Positions 47,113-59,623 of a stretch of 64,000 bases of DNA are shown here, piece by piece. Both the position numbers and the translations under genes were made by a program. Within the stretch, counting starts at the first letter, position 1; each line of letters starts with the position of its first letter. Origin of the DNA: Wyeomyia smithii (Eukaryota; Arthropoda; Insecta; Diptera; Culicidae); assembly GCF_029784165.1 (NCBI RefSeq), contig NC_073694.1, positions 29,578,006 through 29,642,005 of the forward strand. The letters run 5' to 3'. Below the pieces are notes generated by a model. That model was not told the origin of the DNA. It searched no databases and saw only the letters and a list, made by a program, of their open reading frames with translations.

Positions 47113-48147
47113 TACCTTGTAAAAAAAGTGAAGCCTTTTACAACATTGGTAATAAAATAAACATCACGAGAAGACTTTCCGAGTCTGCTTTCGGCTCAAA
47201 CAAAGCATTTTACTAGAGGAGGTGGGGGAGAGGGCTTAGGGCTCAAAACACCTCCGACCACGTTCAAAGCTATCATGCATTTTAAGGTATTTAGCATTAA
47301 AAAACGTGCGGATAAATTAACGACTAGATACTAGATTGATTTGATTGAACACATTCTACTTAACCCGTTCCTGCAGAGTAAAAAAATTTTTTTCAGATTT
47401 TTTCCCCGCCCTACTCTAGTTTTTTGACGTAGAGTACGTCTTATTTTTATAGGGTGCCATTCCCGATCAGACGATTATTACAAACGGGTAACACAAATAT
47501 AAAATTTGTTATAATCCTGATATTTTCTTGACTGATAGTGTTGCTAAATATCAAAAATAGAGTGAATCGAATGGGTATTGGAGATTCCAAATGCTCACAA
47601 CTTTGTTGCCATTAAACGGATTTTAGTCATTGATATCTCGTTGGATAGAAAATGAACTGCTTTAGTTTCTGAGAACAATCCCTCTAGCTCATAGGAACAA
47701 TTTTTAAAACATTTTTTATTAATAAAAAGTTTAAAGTTCATAGCCAATTTGACTATGGTTCAATCAACCGCATGCCCGTAATGATGCAATACAAGCACTC
47801 CCCCAGCACAGCCGATACTAAAGTATATAAACGATTTGACTTTGCAAACGATTTGTTGTTTTTGTTCTTGCTTTGTTCGCTCGAGTGCACAACGACTCAC
47901 CCACCGAAGTATCACTGTCAACAGTCACATATAAAGGTTAACATTCCACAGTTTAGTCTTAGTTGTTCATCAGATCACTGTAGCGAAAGAATGATTTACC
48001 GAAAACCGGATCTCACTAGCAGCAAGCAGACTTGCTGCAGCGCAGCAGGCGATGATTTTATGTTTGTATGGTTTTTGTTGCATTCTGTAGCGAACGGCAC
48101 AGAGTGTTTCCAAAGCTGCACAACCGTGATCGAAATTATTTTGACCT

Positions 48148-50640
48148 AAAAAAATTCTTCATTTTATAGAAGTTGCAATTTTGTGATTAATCCACTTAAC
48201 AGCGCACAATGGTCCAGGAACTAAATTTAGGGGGAAATTTGGGTCTAGTGCTCTACAGCAACATTTCAGAGAAAAAATTTCTTCTACAAAGTTGTTACAT
48301 ATGATAAAGCGCTTATTGAAAAATTATAAAAAATTAGGGTGACCAACATTTTCGATGCAATCAAGTATCTAACTTTTTTATCTTTGTAGATAGAATAAAA
48401 ACGTTGTTCTACAATGTTATAGCTCCGTTAATTCTAAGTAACTTTTTAAATAAAAATTTTTCTCTATCTTTGAAAACAACCGATTTATATTAAAAAAACA
48501 CATTTTGCGCTTTAACTTTTTTATTTCAAATTTCATCTCAAAACTCTCTTTCAACGACTTTTAGAGCTTTTTAAGAGATACAATCTGCAATGCTGACATC
48601 GTTAATATCTCAATTTTGCTCAAAGTTATTTATATTTTTCATCAAAAAATATGCGTTTTTCATTTACATGTCATTCTTTTTGGGGGAAACATAAAAAATA
48701 TCACTTGGTCTCATTATGAATGGCATACCTGACTCTATAGATGGAGGAATTTTTAAAAATATTTTATTTTTTAAATTTGAGTAAATTCAATTTTAAAGAA
48801 GACGAAAATTTCAATAATTTCATACATTATGCATATAACAGCACCCAGGTTTATTTTTTGATATTTTTTCTTATAACTAGAAGTAGTTACCTTTAATTTG
48901 ACCCAAAAAGATAGAAAATCGATCAACTGGTTCAAAAGTTATGAATTTATTGAAATAAAATACATCGAATATAGTCGTTTTTTATGGTCACCCTTTTTCA
49001 GAGCTAGTCCCCCTAACAACCCAATTAAACAATTCGGGTTTGATTATTTTCAACATAGATACATCCCTGCCATTTTGAGCACAATTGAAGCACTTTGCGT
49101 GACCAACTTCGAAATAGCGTGACCATATAAAAAGACTGTGTTAGATGTATTTAATTTTTTTTAAATACATTACTTTTGAACCAGTTGATCGATTTTCAAT
49201 CTTTTTTGATCGATTTAAAGGTAATTATTCCTAGTTATGAGAAAAAATACCAAAAAATTAATCTGGGTGCTTTTTTATGCATAATGTCTAAAACTATTGA
49301 AATTTTTGTCTCGTTTTTAAATTGAATTTACTCAAATTTAAAAAATAATATATTTTTAAAAATTCCTCCATTTATAGAGTCAAATATGCCCTTCAAAATG
49401 AGACCAAGAGATATTTTTTATGTTTGCCCAAAAAAGAATCACATACAAATGAAATACGCATATTTTTTGATGAAAAATATCAATAACTTTGAGTAAAATT
49501 GAGATATTTAATATAAATATAGATATTAAAAGTCGTTCAAAGAGAGTTTTGAGATGAAACTTGAAATGAAAAAGTTAGAGCGTAAAATATGGTTTTTCAA
49601 TATAAATTGGTTGTGATAGATAGATTCAATATAAATTGGTTGTGAAAGATAGAGAAAAATTTTTACTTAAAAAGTTACTTAAAATTAACGAAGCTATAAC
49701 ATTGTAGAGCAACATTTTCTTCTGTCTACAAAGATAAAAAAGTTAGTTAACAACTTTGTAGAAGAAAGTCTTTCTCTGAAATGTTGCTATAGAGCTCCAG
49801 ACCCAAATTTCCCCCTAAATTTGGTTTCTGGACCATTGTGCAGTGAGAAACGGATTTTACTTATCGCATTTTTGCTTATAAAAATTCACTTTATTCAACA
49901 AAGTTGTAGCATTTTTCATAAGAAACAACTTTGTCAAAGACACCATACTTCTAGCTGCCTATTTGAATGGACTTTTATGAAGTTTTCTACACATTGTCAC
50001 TAAAAATCAGTTTTTTTTAATATGACATTTAGAAGTGATTTTATATAATTTTTCAATGTTCTTCAATGTTCTTTGCTATAACAAAACAAACAATTTCATC
50101 AGAAAAAGTTTAATTTTATCTCTCATATATCTTTTGTTGTTTACGATATTTATTAAAATAATGCACTTATTCACTAACATATACCTTCATAATCTGCAAA
50201 TTTCTGCAGACTCAAACATCTCTTTATTGAAGTATAAGTAAAACATCATTAATTCCAGATATAGTCATTTGTGTTTCGCATGTCTCTTGTGTATTTAAAA
50301 AAAAAATCTTTAGCAACTAAATAAACACAAAAAATGAAAATAAACTTTCTTCGGTGAGCTTGTGTGTTTTAGCATAGTAAACAACATTGTAGAACATTGA
50401 AAAAAATATATTAAGAAAATGATTCGAAGGGGCATTCTTATGAAATCTTCCCAATAGTTCATTCAAATTGGCAGATAGAAGTAAAATGTCTTCGACAAAA
50501 TTGTTTCTTATGAAATGTGCTACAACTTCAATCAACAAAATGGATTATTCTATGCAAAAAGGGAAAAATTAAAGTTCGTTTCTCACTTTTAGGTGGATTA
50601 ATCACAAAGTTCTAACTTCTACAGAAATGAAGAATAATTA
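48148..50640. repeat. Older palindromic repeat, split by an insertion
   Basis: The left arm is 48148-48204 continued at 49841 to about 50150. The right arm is about 50300-50640 in inverted orientation. Shared landmarks are TTCTTCAT, TAGAAGTT, GTGATTAATCCAC, GTGAGAAACG and CATAAGAAACAA. The insertion is the element at 48205-49840. No coding sequence. Confidence 0.7.
48205..49840. mobile_element. Giant foldback element (palindrome) of 1636 bp
   Basis: Ends are CACAATGGTCCAGGAACTAA on the left and, inward from the right, CACAATGGTCCAGAAACCAA. The arms run almost to the centre: left 48205 to about 48990, right about 49115 to 49840, with a central spacer of about 120 bp. Blocks matched in inverted order include TTCTACAAAGTTGTT, TAATTCTAAGTAACTTTTTA, ATTCCTCCAT, GCATAATGT/ATTATGCAT and GAACCAGTTGATCGATTTTC. 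Flanks CAGCG and CAGTG are a near-perfect 5-bp TSD. A 30-bp tandem duplication (TTCAATATAAATTGGTTGTG) sits in the right arm at 49596-49655. There is no transposase frame. A transcript would fold into one very long hairpin. Confidence 0.85.
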
Positions 50641-51070
50641 ACAAAACAACTTTGCTGAAGACACAAAAGTCATTATTTTTTGAGTAAAAAGTAATTAGTG
50701 TTAATTAGCGCATTTTTCGAGTAAAAATCGTCAACAACCAAAAAAAGTGAGATAAAAATAAACTTTTTTCGAAGAAACCGTAGAACATTGAAAAATTGTA
50801 GAAAATTACTGTAAAAGTTAAATTGAAAAAAAAAAAAGATTTTTAGGGGTAATCTATGGAAAACTTCACAAAACTTCATTTAAATAGATAGATAGACGTA
50901 TGGTATCTTTGACAAAGTTGTTTCTTATAATATGTGCTACAAGTTTTCTCAACAAAGTGGATTTATATACCTATTCCAAAATGAGAAAAGTAAAAATCAT
51001 TTCTCACTATTAGGTGGATTAATCTTCGAAATGTAACTTCTATAATATGGAGAATATTGAATGGACAACT
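50641..51070. repeat. Third copy of the older repeat arm
   Basis: 50868-51062 repeats about 50425-50636 in direct orientation (TGACAAAGTTGTTTCTTATA, GTGCTACAA, CATTTCTCAC, TAGGTGGATTAATC, GTAACTTCTA). It gives an uninterrupted version of the site where the palindrome at 48205 inserted. Confidence 0.65.
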
Positions 51071-51789
51071 TTGCTAAAGACGTTACGGCTCTTATATCAA
51101 TGATCACGTTTTTGCAACTCTGGAAACAGTGTGGGGTGCGGCACCTTGTTTTTTAGTGCATCAAAATTCTTCAATTGAAGTAGATATTATTTTTGTCACT
51201 GCCAGAACGGTGCTAACAGTGATAAAAACTGTGAAATCTCGCCTTTCTTCTGAATGTAAATTTTTTGAGCGGAGTCGGCAAAAGCAACAATCGACAATGA
51301 TATAATGTCTTCACCATTTCCTCGTATTTATCTTCATATGTATATTTTTTGTCTTTATATTGTGACACACCATTGTGATTTTCTGAACTTATTTACCAAA
51401 CAATTTTTCTGAGTTGTGCAGTTGCATTAACCTAGCTGTTTAATCTGTGTTACACATCAGTATTAGTAGTCCTTTAGTAAGGACTCAATAATAACAAAAA
51501 AAAAACAAATTTCAAACTTAATTCAAACTTAATTCAAACTAGTGCGATGGTTAAAATACTATCGCATTTAGTGAAAAACAATTTTAGCGTCATTTGTTAT
51601 TCGCTTTAAATAAATGTTTAACTGCATATATCATAATTTGCAAGTAACGGAAATTCCACATTGCTTCAAAAACGTGTTTGGGGCCTTGAGAAAGGTCAAT
51701 TGTAATTTGTACTTGGCAGGAGGAACGAAACAATCCACTTTGAGCTAGTGTATTTTGTAATAGCTTTAGCTTCGGACCCAGCGTACTTG
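51071..51789. other. No gene recognised
   Basis: AT-rich intergenic sequence. AACTTAATTCA is tandemly repeated near 51515-51540. Confidence 0.3.
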
Positions 51790-52062
51790 GCTAGCTCTAC
51801 TGATAACAGTAGTAGTACGGGAGGCTAAACTTGGCTGCTCTGTTGCTTGACCGTGGCCCACTTGTGTTCTCGATGCCATGTTCGACTCCCGATCAGGTCG
51901 AGGATATTTTCGAGCTGGAAGTTTCCTCGACTCAGCACTGGGGCACGGTGTATCGTTGTACTTATCCTACAACATGCAGAATATGCCGAAAGCAATACCG
52001 AGAGCGAATTTTCTCAACCAATCTAGCTGATCGAGACCGCATTAGCCCGCCAGGCTAGCGTG
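51790..52062 (+). mobile_element. Feilai-like tRNA-derived SINE (probable)
   Basis: A Pol III B-box-like GTTCGACTCCC at about 51882 is followed by CAGGTCGAGGATATTTTCGA, GGAAGTTTCCTCGACTCAGC and GGCACGGTGTATCGTTGTAC. This order is what I recall for mosquito Feilai-type SINEs. The A box and exact ends are unclear. No protein is expected; the short open frame here is incidental. Confidence 0.5.
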
Positions 52063-53191
52063 CGATATTGTAAGCAACGCGTAGCGCAATCCAACTTTTT
52101 TCACTTTTTATCATAATACCGAGTACCTGGCCCCGCCCACTTGTCGCGTTAGTCCTCTCCGTAGGTTATTTAAGACAATCATTCGGCCATTGACTTTTTC
52201 GCGATTCGGGTGTGTATTTAAAAATCGGTTTCAGTTTACATTACTCTTCATGTTTCTTGTGATTACGTTGTTTTTTATACTGATTCTATCGAATTCAATC
52301 ATTATCCAGTTCGACAAACTTAACTGTCTTGTCATTACTTAATGCTATGGTTATTTCGCAAAATTTTCTATAGAAATGATAATCAATTTCATTTGCCGAT
52401 TCAAATAATTGATTTTTAGTAATAGGGCGTTTGGATTTTTAAAAATATCTGCTTTTTCTCATATTAATCGATAACCGACCTTTCAGTAGGCACTGCGTAA
52501 TTTTTCTTAGATCTTTTTTTAAATTTTCACTAACTGGCAAGTAATGCACAAAGTTATATTTTTGCTGCTGGCTAGTGGGAAATATAACCCTTATTTACGT
52601 GTCATGACAGGGATGCCAGATGTGGAGACATGTCTTTATTTTGAAGAAGTGAAAGCCTAATAATCGGTTGATTAACCCATCTCGGGAGCATCTTGACAGC
52701 TCCCATATAAACTGAATGTTTTTATTCATTCTCTGATACTTTTATGATCAAATGAATGCTTGTAAAGTTTTTGAAACTATATTATTAGGAACTATGTGAT
52801 CTGTCTGCGAAGTTTTAATCGGAATACTTCACGGTTATGGATCCAATTTTTGATGGCAACTGTTACAATGAGAAAGATGATTAGAAAAGAGGAGTCATTA
52901 GAAATAAATCTTTCAATTTTAGAAAGCTGATATATGCCTGAAAAAAAAATCATGTTTTTTTGCATTAAGAACAGGAAGATGTATTTACAATAAAAATATT
53001 GGTATAACTATGTACATGTACAATAACATTAGTTTTCAAGTGAGCTCGCAAAAAACTAAACAGTCTTTATTAATAATTTTTTATTAGTAAGTGACTTGGT
53101 CATTCACAACTCTTTGAACAATCTGGGAATATATTTGCTTAAGACCTCAAGTTGCCATAGCTTCAATTTACTGAGATATGAGATGTTCTTC
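52063..53191. other. No gene recognised
   Basis: AT-rich intergenic sequence with no structure I can support. Confidence 0.3.
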
Positions 53192-54342
53192 ACACTCAAA
53201 AAAATTCGCCGAGTCTCGGCATTATTTGTGCCGAAATTTGGACAGCCGAGTGATCGGCAACCATCTCGGTTGAATTCATTTTTTCGAGAATCTCGGAAAA
53301 CCAGTATTTGACAGATGTCATTTCATGCCGAGAATCTCGGTACGAATTCGGCAAATCTTACCGAGAGACGGCATACTAGTCTAACGACCTTTCGGTTGTA
53401 TAAGCTGAATGTTTTGGCACAGTCAAGAGGCGATTTTTCAGGGGAATCCAATCGAAGCGAATAATTTCAGTTAAAATTCAGTAGTTTTCTTTCAAAAGAT
53501 AAATTATTAGCTCGATGAGTTTAAGTAAGTAAAGTCAGTTATGCATTTTGAATATTAAATATTCACAGAATATTAAAAAGTCTCTCGTCCTCCACTTGCA
53601 GTTTCTGTTGAACAGCGTTAATTTTATTTTGAGGGGTTTTTTTCCGCTAAGATCTTGTTTGCACCAAAGATGTTTGCACGGTTTCCAATTTTACTTTTGG
53701 GTTCCTACCACTTCGCACGAATTTGTACTACACTTTTTAAACATCTGTAGTAGTTTGCACAAATTTTAGCAAAACTTTTATATGCTTCCTGCATGCTCAC
53801 CCGTAACACGTTTGCACTATTTTGCACAATGAAAAATGGCGGCCAACTCGTTCATGAGAATGACAGCTGTGTTGCCAAGGTCGGCAAAGAGCAAAATTCG
53901 TGCCGAGATATCAGTAATGTTTTTGCTGATCTCGGCATCAACAGAGTTTAACGTTAAACTCGGCAAAAAATTCAGACGAAATCCGTCAAGCTTAGTATTT
54001 TTGGCGAAGTGTCGGCAAACCAGCTTTTTTTTTGCTGAAAAATCGGTTGAACCCCAAGTTACCAAGTGAGCTCGGATTTTTTTAGGCCGAGCTCGAGATC
54101 CAGTTTAAGGTGTGTTTGACAGCAGGATTTTGAAATAAGTTTTTTTTTAATTTTTCTATACTTTATCCACATTATATTACTGTTCAACCACCTTAACAAT
54201 AGCAAAACAAGAACCCTAAAGAACGTACATTTCATCTATAGGAGATACAATGATTGTTAAGTTGAAAAAAGCCCTTTTTCAGAACGTTATTACTAAGCAA
54301 TCTGCGAACCTCGGCACTCGGTTTGCTCTTTTTTTTAGAGAT
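53192..54342. mobile_element. CCGAG-rich TIR element, about 1.15 kb
   Basis: The left end has CTCAAAAAAATTCGCCGAGT. The right end, read inward, has CTCTAAAAAAAAGAGCAAAC followed by CGAGTGCCGAG. The subterminal 200 bp on each side is crowded with CCGAG/CTCGG copies, like arrays of transposase-binding sites. The centre (about 53400-53820) has no coding sequence. No clean TSD was found. Confidence 0.5.
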
Positions 54343-56589
54343 TCTGACTATCCGTAAGTAGCCTCAAGTCTACGGTGGTTTAGTAGTATTTCTTGATTGT
54401 TGATTCCTTAAGTCCAATCCAGAATCCTAGTTGTGAAGAATTGAAAATTAATTTTTGAGTTTAAAATATAAAAATACTCAGAGCTCCGAGTTTGTAACTT
54501 AAAACCCACGGTGCAAAGTCTGGAGGCCAGCATTGGAAGATTCATAAGTTCCATTTGTCAATTTCAAGCAGAAGCTGCGACTTTAGAGTACATGAAACCA
54601 AAAATTCAACTAATAGTTCAAAACAGAGAATTCTCAGCTCGAGGTACAATAGTCAAATTAAAAAATTGTAGTATCAGAGCTTAACTGAATCAGGAATTAA
54701 AAGATCAGAGTTGAAAATCAGTATTCAAAGCTCTGAACTTAAAGTTTTATGTCAAAGCACTACCAAACCAAAAATCAGAGTCGACATTAAATCAGAGTTC
54801 AGGATGTGAGATTCAGCGTTAGAATGACACAAGTGTACAAGAGTATAGCTGTTTCCACTGTAGCAAAAACAAACAAGAATGAACACAAATAAATAACTTT
54901 TCATATATTTTACAGCTGATTTCAGCTTGATGCTCCGAAACATTGCAAAACTTGCCACTTTTGTTGTTTCGGCTGGTTTAAAAATAAAAATCACTTAATT
55001 AGTTGTTAGTTCGTGACTATAGCAGTGGTGAACCCACGTAAATGCTAGCGCAACAAAGTTAGCAAAAATCAGCGCGATATTTCTTAACCCAGCCGCGAAA
55101 CTTTTGTCCCCATGTTAGTTAGTACTTCCGACACCCAGCAACAAATTGTCGACACCTTCGCAAAAAAAATCCACTAAGTTCATTGTGATGGTAAGCTTGT
55201 GCAGTTCGGTGTGTGTTCGTGTGTCGATAAGCATAAATTAGTCCCAAAGTGCCGGCAGTAGGTGACCAGTTCCGACGTCGCTGCAGTGGCCGAGAATGTT
55301 GAAAGCAAAAGTGGGTAATAGCACGGTACCAGCGTATACACCATTTTCGCTAGTTAAGTATTATTTACTCTGCAGGTACAGCAGAGCCGCATGGCTAATT
55401 CTACACACCGTGGTACTAGACACGTGTTTTCTTGTGCGCCGTTTCCAACCATGAAAACTACTATTACCTACCTACTGTTGGTGAGGTGCATTTTCTGTCT
55501 TCAGTCGGTACCCTAAGTGACTGCAGCTGGTGTTTCATTTTTTGTGTGATCACAAACCTAGAAAACAAAAAAAAAAAACGAAATGTTTTTTTTTCTGTCC
55601 GTAGGAGTGGCATTCGCTGTTTGGTGCTGAATATTGGCGCATTTAAACAGTCGATATTAGAAGGCGCACCGGTTTGCTGAAACGCTTCTCTGCCATGAAG
55701 GGGTGAAAGAGAAAAAGTCTTCGGGCAAGGTCGATCGGTTTCCTGCACTGCAAAATAAAAAGATTAACTGTATATACGGTTAGTGATTTCGATCTGCGCC
55801 GCCGGATTCGAAGGATAATACGTGGTGGTGGATTGTTGGTACATACGCAGGGTACAATAAAAAGTCGAAATGGCTAGTCCACCTCAAGCTGCGACACTGC
55901 ATGATTTGATTGCTTCAAATCGCCATCGGGCGGGCGGTGAACTTCGAAACTGCATCTTGCTGCACAGTGCAGCACACTCTATGCTGAACCGATCGACTGA
56001 CTGACCCGCCATTCAATAATTTCATAATCGGTGATAAATAATTCATGCACACTCACATGCGCGCGCACATTGGGAACAGCCCCAGATTAAGACGACGTCG
56101 AACCCGCGATGACACAGAGACAGGGTCTTCGCTTCGGCTGTAGAGACGTGATTCGATTCGTGTTTACATTTCGTTGCAATGCAGATCACTCTGCCAGAGC
56201 GATACGTGATCACATCGAGGGTCGGGGTGACACGGAATGTGCACTCATACTCAAGGTGCAAGGTTGGCGATTACTAATGAATGCAAAAATAGGTGTTCAG
56301 AACTCAGGAACTTAGGCACGGCAGCGAGACAGTAGAGTGAAATCTTTCTTATGGTTCCCACGTAGGTTTTTTTTTGTTTTCATCCTTATAGTTGAAAGTC
56401 ACATCTTTTTTATCAGGTAGTAAACAAGCATTAAATTAGACAAATAGTCAACACTGATAACAATATTATACATTTTTAGCAAGCAATACAATTTCAGTAG
56501 ATATCACAATTGGTATGAATGGGATGTAAAAGCTGCTTCTAGCCAGGCGGTTCAGTAAAGACGCAAACTTTTAAGCAGAATTTCATTCT
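54343..56589. other. Mostly non-coding; possible upstream exon signals
   Basis: 54440-54790 is decayed CAGAGTTC-type repeat. From 55050 the sequence is less AT-rich. It contains a donor-like ATG|GTAAGC at about 55188 and a short ATG frame at 55451 (MKTTITYLLL) followed directly by donor-like GTGAGG. A 44-codon frame lies at 55870-56004. None of these can be confirmed as exons. Confidence 0.25.
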
Positions 56590-59020
56590 GAAGTCTCTAC
56601 ACATGACAGCTAGATGACAGCAAACCAATTGCCCAATTCATGAAGTTAGAATCTGACCTCTTCACAATATGTTATGCCACTGGAATCTGCCCTGATCTGC
56701 TCAGAATGTGAACTCTCAATCCTAAACTATGAAATTCAAGCTCTGATCTCTGGATTGTGGTTTTCGAAATCTGAACGAGGAGCGTTGGACTCTCAATTTT
56801 ATACGCTGTACTCCTCACGCTGAACTTTTATCTTTTACTTTGGATGCTGGGCTTTACACTTTCTGCTTTGAACTTCGAAATTGCGCTGAGATTCTTTTTA
56901 CTATGAACTTTTAAATTTAAACTTCGCGGCTCCAAGTGCTAAACTCTGGTCTCTAGAGTTTGAACTCAGAACATTGTTTTTCGGACCACAAATTCTTAAC
57001 TCCGAATTCTGGCTTTTGTACTCAAACCACTGAATTAAGCACTCTGAAGCTGCGCTCTTAGTTTTGATTTTTTTAACATTTATGGCTCTCAACTCAGGAG
57101 CCATAGTTCAACCTCAGAAAATAGAAGTTCTCAATCAAAAATCCTTACACCATAAGTGTTATATTATGGAATCTGATCTTTAAATTTTTTGGTGTCCAAA
57201 GCTTTGTTCTCATTCTTAAAAGATGATTCAGGTTTGTGATCAGTTTTGATAACTGCATTCGACAGTTTGTACCACAGATTCTGCCCCGAAATATCTAAAA
57301 CCGAAACCTCCACCCTGGTACATAGTTTTCCATGAGGTTGAACAATCAGAATTAAAATAAAGATTGTTCTCGAAAAAATTGCAATATACCAAAATGATCA
57401 CCCAAAATTCATTTTAAGTTGAATTTTTACGAAACTCTCAGTCTCAGGGAATAAATAAACGCATATTAGCTATGTTTTTGCTAAGTTGGTATATTCAACT
57501 TCTTTTTATAGGCTAAATGTCCGCACTTTGGGCTTAACGCTACCCACACCAAATGCTGTGCAACACTTGCACCATCTATTTTTCACACTTTCCTGAAGGC
57601 TTTCCCTGTTTCGGAGATTGCCAGAATTTTAATATTCAACGAAGTTCTGGCGAGTTTGGCAGATTTGCTTCTTTCGACACTCCAACAATTTCGCTGGCTT
57701 CATAACACTTCATCATGGGTTTCGCATAAAGGCACGGTTTCAGATCCGGCCAAAGCAAAGTGTCATTTTCGTGGAACCAAACTAAGGGTAGCAGGCGTTT
57801 CTGGAGGCATTCTTATCCATATATTTGGCCGTTGATGGTGTTGCTTTTTATATAAAGCTTGCTTAAGTAAAGGACTAAATGAAAATAAATTTGGTAAAAA
57901 AGTTTTCTCTTCAAACTCAGTTCCATATTGCTTCTTCAAAAGTGAGCTGTGAATCAATTAAACAGGTATTGGCCTAAAACGTGACATAACCTAAGTCCCG
58001 CTGGTTAGGAACTTACCCGTTTCAATCTGCACTTTATACTTTGAAGTTTGAGGTATGAAGTCTTCAATTCTATAGTTTGATTTTAAAATGTGTGCCGAAC
58101 ATTCAGAATCCTGAGTGTTTAATTTTAAATCCATTGTGTAAAGCTCTAAAGCTCAACTATAAACTTTTAATTCCTTTTTGTAAGCTTACAGGTCCAAGTT
58201 CTTAGTGAAATCCTGAAAATTTGAAGTTTTTTACACTACACCACATCTCAGAGTTCGTTGTATATGATGTACATTTTTGATTAGTTTTAATCTTAAGTTG
58301 GACTCTGAATTTATGTAGGAACTTGAACTTCAGGATCTTGATTAAAAGCTTATATCTTTCAATTTTTAGTTCTGTCTCGAGATTACAAAATTAAAAACTT
58401 TAACCGAGAGGTGCTTAGGAATTTTAAACTTTGATAGAGCAATTAAAATATTAATTCGAAGTAAAAACTAACTTACATTGCACGATTTGCTCGAAAGCAG
58501 GAATGTTAGAATTTAAATTGTTAACTGGAATCTACATATAACAGTTTTGATTCTGAAGTCTGGATTCAATCATTGGCTTCCTAGTTCTGGAATCTGAGCT
58601 TGAAACTCAAATCAGGGAGCATCCAACTCTTAACTCCTCCTCAATCCAGACACCGAACGCCAGAGTGGTAACTTCAAATTCAGATCTTTGAAATTTTCAC
58701 CCTGCAGTGTGAAATATATTATTTGTACTTTGCACTTAAATATATCCTTTTTACTCTATCAGCTGTGAAGTTGAAATTTAAATTTTTCTGACGAAACATT
58801 GTGCTCTGAATATGCTTCAAATTGTGAACCTCAGATTCCAAATTAAAAAACACCGACGCTGGACATTTATGTCTTACCCAAAACTAAGACTCTAATAGGT
58901 GATATGTGAACTCTGAATATTGACTCTGGAGCGCAAATCTTTGTTCTGCCGAATTTGGCACATATTTCAGATTTATTAGCTATTGATTTCCTCTAAAATT
59001 ATCTACCTAAGATTTGGAAA
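56590..59020. repeat. Decayed AACTCTGAA-type repeat tract
   Basis: Two stretches (about 56590-57180 and 58020-58960) consist of degenerate AACTCTGAATCT/GAACTTTGAAC units with no exact period. The middle part (57180-58020) is non-repetitive and without a recognised gene. Confidence 0.45.
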
Positions 59021-59030
59021 TAAATTTTCC

Positions 59031-59623
59031 CGTTCACGGCCAGTCCAGAGCGAAAGAAGAGCGACATCCCCTTATTGCTGATTTACAGCCACAGCAGCAC
59101 CTTCTTGGGGAACTTGATGTGTGAAATGAACTTCACCTCGGAGCTCACTCGAAAAGTAAAATACGAATTGCCCTACCAGTCGTTGCCAGTCACGATGAGA
59201 GAGGTCTCGTCGTCCGTCACAACCGCCACGTTCCGATATCCCGGGAAAATCGGCTTGATTATCTTATTCAGCCGCTGCCGCTGCGTCATTGCCTGCAGCT
59301 TCGAGACAGGTGGACGGGACTGCTGCTTCCTGACATGTATGCCCATGTTCACCAGGAACTTTTTCACTGTTTGGCCGGTTGCACCGATTTTTCGGCCAAG
59401 CGCACAAAGAGATGTAGCCAATTTTCCCTCGGGCTTCCTCTTCAGCAACCTTCGGAGCTTCTTTTCGCTCAGGGTTATCGGCCGGCCGAAGCCAGGGTTT
59501 CTTTCGATGCTCTGATTGTTGTTCAATAGTGTCGAGATGTTCTAGATGCCGCAACGGGCTTATCAGGTGTCGACAAAGTCACATTGTCCGTTTTGACGCG
59601 GCGGAATACCCTTTTTCATCGTT
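59031..59623 (-). pseudogene. Tc1/mariner (ITm) transposase remnant
   Basis: On the minus strand a start-like MKKGIPPRQNGQCDFVDT (about 59620) is followed by a double stop. A long open stretch (59526-59173) then contains an HTH region (LSEKKLRRLLKRKPEGKLAT, LGRKIGATGQTVKKFLVNMG). Next comes NVAVVTDDETSLIVTG, in which DDE holds the first catalytic Asp. After another stop it reads EVKFISHIKFPKKVLLWL, then NKGMSLFFRSGLAVN. The second catalytic Asp and the last acidic residue are missing. The architecture fits the IS630-Tc1-mariner group. TIRs were not found. Confidence 0.75.

Larger units (their letters stand above)
43512..48147. other. Presumed intron with repeats
   Basis: No further exon of the 43.3-kb gene was recognised. 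The stretch is AT-rich and holds microsatellites: GA dinucleotides at about 43624-43645 and CAG/TAG triplets at about 43816-43846. A 27-bp phrase (CAGCCGCACA-RCTGCAATATGCAACAC) occurs at 45713 and 46776. Other items are listed separately. Confidence 0.35.
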
